Assembly: GCF_025399795.1 (NCBI RefSeq)
Contig: NZ_JAODTZ010000076.1
Location: forward strand, 1-32,310
DNA: 32,310 nt
Direction of reading: 5' to 3'
Origin: Streptomyces rhizosphaerihabitans
GTDB lineage: Bacteria; Actinomycetota; Actinomycetes; Streptomycetales; Streptomycetaceae
In this document: piece after piece, positions 29,527 to 32,310 of the stretch
How positions within the stretch are numbered: the first letter of the stretch is position 1
Layout: each line of letters begins with the position of its first letter
Translations under genes and position numbers: made by a program
The notes under the pieces: generated by a model
Seen by the model: only the letters and a program-made list of their open reading frames with translations
What the model was told of the DNA's origin: nothing
The model's database searches: none

Positions 29527-31188
29527 GTGCGGCCGGTAGGGAGCAAGTACCTCCTTGAGGAGCCGCTGGGGCGCGGCGCCACAGGCACGGTCTGGCGAGC
29601 CCGCCAGCGGGAGACCGCGGGCGCCGAGGCGGCCGTCGCCGGGCAGCCCGGCGAGACCGTGGCGATCAAGGTTCTCAAGGAAGAGCTCGCCAGCGACGCC
29701 GACATCGTGATGCGGTTCCTCCGTGAGCGGTCGGTGCTGCTGCGCCTGACCCACCCGAACATCGTGCGCGTACGCGACCTCGTCGTCGAAGGCGATCTCC
29801 TCGCCCTCGTCATGGACCTGGTCGACGGCCCCGACCTGCACCGCTACCTGCGCGAGAACGGGCCGTTCTCGCCCGTCGCCGCCGCTCTCCTCACCGCCCA
29901 GGTCGCCGACGCGCTCGCCGCCAGCCACGCCGACGGCGTCGTGCACCGCGACCTGAAGCCCGCGAACGTCCTGCTCAAGCAGGACGCCGGCGGGATGCAC
30001 CCGATGCTGACCGACTTCGGCATCGCGCGGCTCGCCGATTCCCCCGGCCTCACCCGCACCCACGAATTCGTCGGCACGCCCGCGTATGTCGCCCCGGAGT
30101 CCGCGGAGGGGCGCCCGCAGACGTCCGCCGTCGACATCTACGGCGCGGGCATCCTGATGTACGAGCTGGTCACCGGGCGTCCGCCGTTCGCCGGCGGGTC
30201 CGCCCTCGAAGTGCTGCACCAGCATCTGAGCGCCGAACCGCGCCGCCCCTCGACCGTCCCGGACCCGCTGTGGACGGTCATAGAGCGCTGCCTGCGCAAG
30301 AACCCGGACGAACGGCCCAGCGCCGAGAACCTCGCGCGCGGACTGCGTGCCGTCGCCGCGGGTGTCGGGGTGCACGCGAACGCCGCGCAGATCGCAGCGG
30401 CCGAGGGCGTGGGCGCCCTGCTCGCCCCCGACCCGGCCCCGGCGCCCGTTCCCGGCATGCCCGGCGCGGCCGACCCCACGCAGGTGCTGCCCCAGGGCGC
30501 CGCCTCCTACGACCCGTACGGCGCGACGAGCGTGCTGCCGCACACCTCCGGCGCGGCCGACCCGACCGCCGTGCTGCCGAACATGCCGCAGCACCAGCCG
30601 GGCGGACAGCCCGGCCAGAGCGAGGACCCGCACCCCTGGCAGAACCAGCTGCGCGCGGCCCGTGACCGCAACGAACAGACGCAGGTCCAGTACCTCGACC
30701 CGAACGAGGACCCGCTGCGCCGCCGCCCCCAGCGGCAGGTCGCACGACCGCAGCAGCAGCCCCAGCAACAGCGTCCGCAGCGCGGGCAGCAGCCGCCGCC
30801 CGGATACGGATATCCGCAGCAGCAGCAACAGCAGCAGTACGCGCCGCAGCAGCAGCCGCAGCGCTACGCCCCCGAGCCGCAGCGGCAGTCCCAGCCGCAG
30901 CGCTACGCGCCCGAGCCGCAGCGGCCCCAGCAGCCCGCGCCGCGGCAGCCGCGCGAGCCCCGTCAGCGCAGCTCCAACCCCATGAAGATCCCGGGGCTCG
31001 GCTGCCTCAAGGGGTGCCTGTTCACGATCGTCATCCTGTTCGTCGCCGGCTGGCTGGTCTGGGAATTCAGCCCCCTTCAGCACTGGATCGGCTCCACCAG
31101 GAGTTTCTGGGGCGAGGTGACCCACACGTACGACCAGGTCAGCAGCTGGATCGGGGATCTCGGCTCGAACACCCACTCGAACAACTGA
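29527..31188 (+). CDS. pkaA: Membrane-anchored Ser/Thr protein kinase with Gln/Pro-rich linker (PkaA-like)
   Basis: Hanks-type kinase of 553 residues. Seen: the glycine loop LGRGATGTVW (14-23), ATP-binding Lys48, catalytic HRDLKPAN (Asp142), DFG (163-165), activation-loop threonines (Thr176, Thr178) and GTPAYVAPE. After the kinase domain (about 280) comes a low-complexity linker with DPTQVLPQG/DPTAVLPNM motifs and Gln/Pro runs including QRYAPEPQR twice, then one membrane segment (CLFTIVILFVAGWLVWEF, about 497-514) and a short outer tail of about 37 residues without a sensor domain. The GTG at 29527 has AGGGAG 10 nt upstream. Size and the paired kinase match what I recall of S. coelicolor pkaA (543 residues). 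Likely substrates include the divergent FHA protein. Confidence 0.9.
   Translation: MRPVGSKYLLEEPLGRGATGTVWRARQRETAGAEAAVAGQPGETVAIKVLKEELASDADIVMRFLRERSVLLRLTHPNIVRVRDLVVEGDLLALVMDLVDGPDLHRYLRENGPFSPVAAALLTAQVADALAASHADGVVHRDLKPANVLLKQDAGGMHPMLTDFGIARLADSPGLTRTHEFVGTPAYVAPESAEGRPQTSAVDIYGAGILMYELVTGRPPFAGGSALEVLHQHLSAEPRRPSTVPDPLWTVIERCLRKNPDERPSAENLARGLRAVAAGVGVHANAAQIAAAEGVGALLAPDPAPAPVPGMPGAADPTQVLPQGAASYDPYGATSVLPHTSGAADPTAVLPNMPQHQPGGQPGQSEDPHPWQNQLRAARDRNEQTQVQYLDPNEDPLRRRPQRQVARPQQQPQQQRPQRGQQPPPGYGYPQQQQQQQYAPQQQPQRYAPEPQRQSQPQRYAPEPQRPQQPAPRQPREPRQRSSNPMKIPGLGCLKGCLFTIVILFVAGWLVWEFSPLQHWIGSTRSFWGEVTHTYDQVSSWIGDLGSNTHSNN
30737..30960. repeat. CAG-rich low-complexity tract within the kinase linker
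   Basis: Runs of CAG codons (seven Gln in a row near residue 430-436) and two near-identical units encoding QRYAPEPQR. Coding low complexity, prone to length change. Confidence 0.8.
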
Positions 31189-31293
31189 CTCTGGGGATTT
31201 GTCGATACCTGACGGGTGATTTCGGTCTCGGGAGTGAAGGTTGGCTCCGCGGGCGCGTACTTTAAGCGGCAACACGCGTCTGTAGGAGCAGTC

Positions 31294-32310
31294 TTGGCAC
31301 GCAAGATCGGCAGCAGGTACACCGCGCACCAGATCCTGGGGCGGGGGAGCGCCGGCACGGTGTGGCTGGGCGAGGGACCCGAGGGGCCCGTCGCCATCAA
31401 GCTGCTGCGCGAGGACCTCGCGTCCGACCAGGAGCTGGTGGGGCGCTTCGTGCAGGAGCGCACCGCACTGCTCGGTCTCGACGATCCCCACGTGGTGGCG
31501 GTGCGCGACCTGGTGGTGGACGGCAACGACCTCGCCCTCGTCATGGACCTCGTACGGGGCACCGACCTGCGCACCCGGCTCGACCGGGAGCGGCGGCTCG
31601 CCCCCGAGGCCGCGGTCGCGATCGTCGCCGACGTCGCGGACGGACTCGCCGCCGCACACGCCGCCGGGGTCGTCCACCGCGATGTGAAGCCCGAGAACGT
31701 CCTGCTCGACATGCAGGGCCCGCTCGGGCCCGGCGGCTCCCACCCGGCCCTCCTGACCGACTTCGGTGTGGCCAAGCTCATCGACTCGCCGCGCCGGACC
31801 CGGGTCACGAAGATCATCGGCACGCCGGACTACCTGGCACCCGAGATCATCGAGGGCCTGCCGCCGCGCGCCGCCGTAGACATCTACGCCCTGGCGACCG
31901 TGCTCTACGAGCTGCTCGCCGGGTTCACGCCCTTCGGGGGCGGACACCCCGGCGCTGTCCTGCGCCGGCATGTGACGGAGACCGTGGTCCCGCTCCCGGG
32001 CATCCCGGACGAGCTGTGGCAGCTGATCGTGCAGTGCCTGGCCAAGGCGCCCGCGTCCCGGCTGCGGGCGTCCGAGATGGGGGCACGGCTGCGGGAACAG
32101 CTGCCGCTGCTGGCCGGGATGCCGCCGCTGGACGTGGACTCCCCGGACGCGGAGTCCGCGGACGGGGACGACGAGTACGAGGAGACCGCGGAGCCGCCCG
32201 CGCCCGCCGCGGCGCGCGAGCGGCGCGGGGCCGTACCCCTGGTGCCGGGGGCCGCGCCCGACTCGAACCGTGACACGCACACCTCGATGCGGGTGCCGGC
32301 GCCCGACGAG
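31294..32310 (+). CDS. pkaB: Ser/Thr protein kinase, PkaB-like (3' end outside window)
   Basis: Second Hanks-type kinase, 339 codons in the window without a stop. Starts with TTG at 31294, preceded by AGGAG (31284-31288) with ideal 5-nt spacing; no ATG or GTG gives the glycine loop. Seen: LGRGSAGTVW (15-24), Lys36, HRDVKPEN (Asp130), DFG (156-158), GTPDYLAPE and the kinase end near 275, then an acidic and Pro/Ala-rich linker (SPDAESADGDDEYEETAEPP). It is 105 nt downstream of the first kinase, with no hairpin between, so co-transcription is likely. Similar to its neighbour, probably by duplication. In S. coelicolor pkaB (417 residues by recall) stands in this position. Confidence 0.88.
   Translation, partial: MARKIGSRYTAHQILGRGSAGTVWLGEGPEGPVAIKLLREDLASDQELVGRFVQERTALLGLDDPHVVAVRDLVVDGNDLALVMDLVRGTDLRTRLDRERRLAPEAAVAIVADVADGLAAAHAAGVVHRDVKPENVLLDMQGPLGPGGSHPALLTDFGVAKLIDSPRRTRVTKIIGTPDYLAPEIIEGLPPRAAVDIYALATVLYELLAGFTPFGGGHPGAVLRRHVTETVVPLPGIPDELWQLIVQCLAKAPASRLRASEMGARLREQLPLLAGMPPLDVDSPDAESADGDDEYEETAEPPAPAAARERRGAVPLVPGAAPDSNRDTHTSMRVPAPDE

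Noticed and set aside
29482..32280. A minus-strand open frame of over 900 codons across both kinases
   Set aside because: Antisense shadow: every kinase motif is on the plus strand, and the shadow product has no recognisable domain.

Overview
The base composition (very high G+C with strong third-position bias), the GTG and TTG starts, the single rare TTA codon and the gene content point to a Streptomyces chromosome. The order of ohr/ohrR, galE, TagF-like transferases and a pair of Ser/Thr kinases recalls the S. coelicolor region I remember as about SCO2973-SCO2998 (pkaB/pkaA to the wall-polymer genes). That is recall, not a search.

Layout. (1) 1-2186: an ABC-2 polysaccharide/teichoic-acid type exporter (ATPase, cut by the window edge, and permease), divergent from a TetR regulator. 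Two 29-bp direct repeats in the shared promoter region look like its operators. (2) 2187-4038: a methyltransferase and an ADP-ribosylglycohydrolase, both apparently leaderless, with simple tandem repeats around them. (3) 4117-9835: galE, a family 2 glycosyltransferase, a GT87-like membrane mannosyltransferase-type protein and a divergent GT39-like membrane protein. (4) 9729-10765: a self-contained ohrR/ohr peroxide module with a near-perfect 28-bp operator, embedded between sugar genes. (5) 10799-20737: a minus-strand operon of three tandem two-domain enzymes (GT2 fused to a CDP-glycerol glycerophosphotransferase, TagF-like) followed by two polytopic GT-C-like membrane proteins. (6) 20838-24646: a strong hairpin terminator and a carbohydrate ABC importer (lipoprotein, MalF-like and MalG-like permeases). 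(7) 25058-32310: an FHA/EccC-like FtsK ATPase protein, divergent from a small leader ORF and two Ser/Thr protein kinases (pkaA-like and pkaB-like, the second cut by the window end).

How the parts may work together. galE, the soluble glycosyltransferases, four polytopic GT-C-like proteins, the TagF fusions and the TagGH-like exporter form a plausible wall-glycopolymer assembly set. In the TagF triplet, copy 1 (13936-16146) has Gln in place of the usual motif His in its TagF domain and carries the only TTA (bldA) codon I found. Copy 2 (16148-18307) has lost the usual nucleotide-binding and ED motifs of its GT2 domain. Copy 3 (18431-20737) looks intact in both. This reciprocal pattern is the most interesting signal in the window. 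The kinases and the FHA protein, which should bind phosphothreonine, could form a signalling pair next to it; that link is inference.

No tRNA, rRNA, CRISPR array, transposase or integrase was seen.
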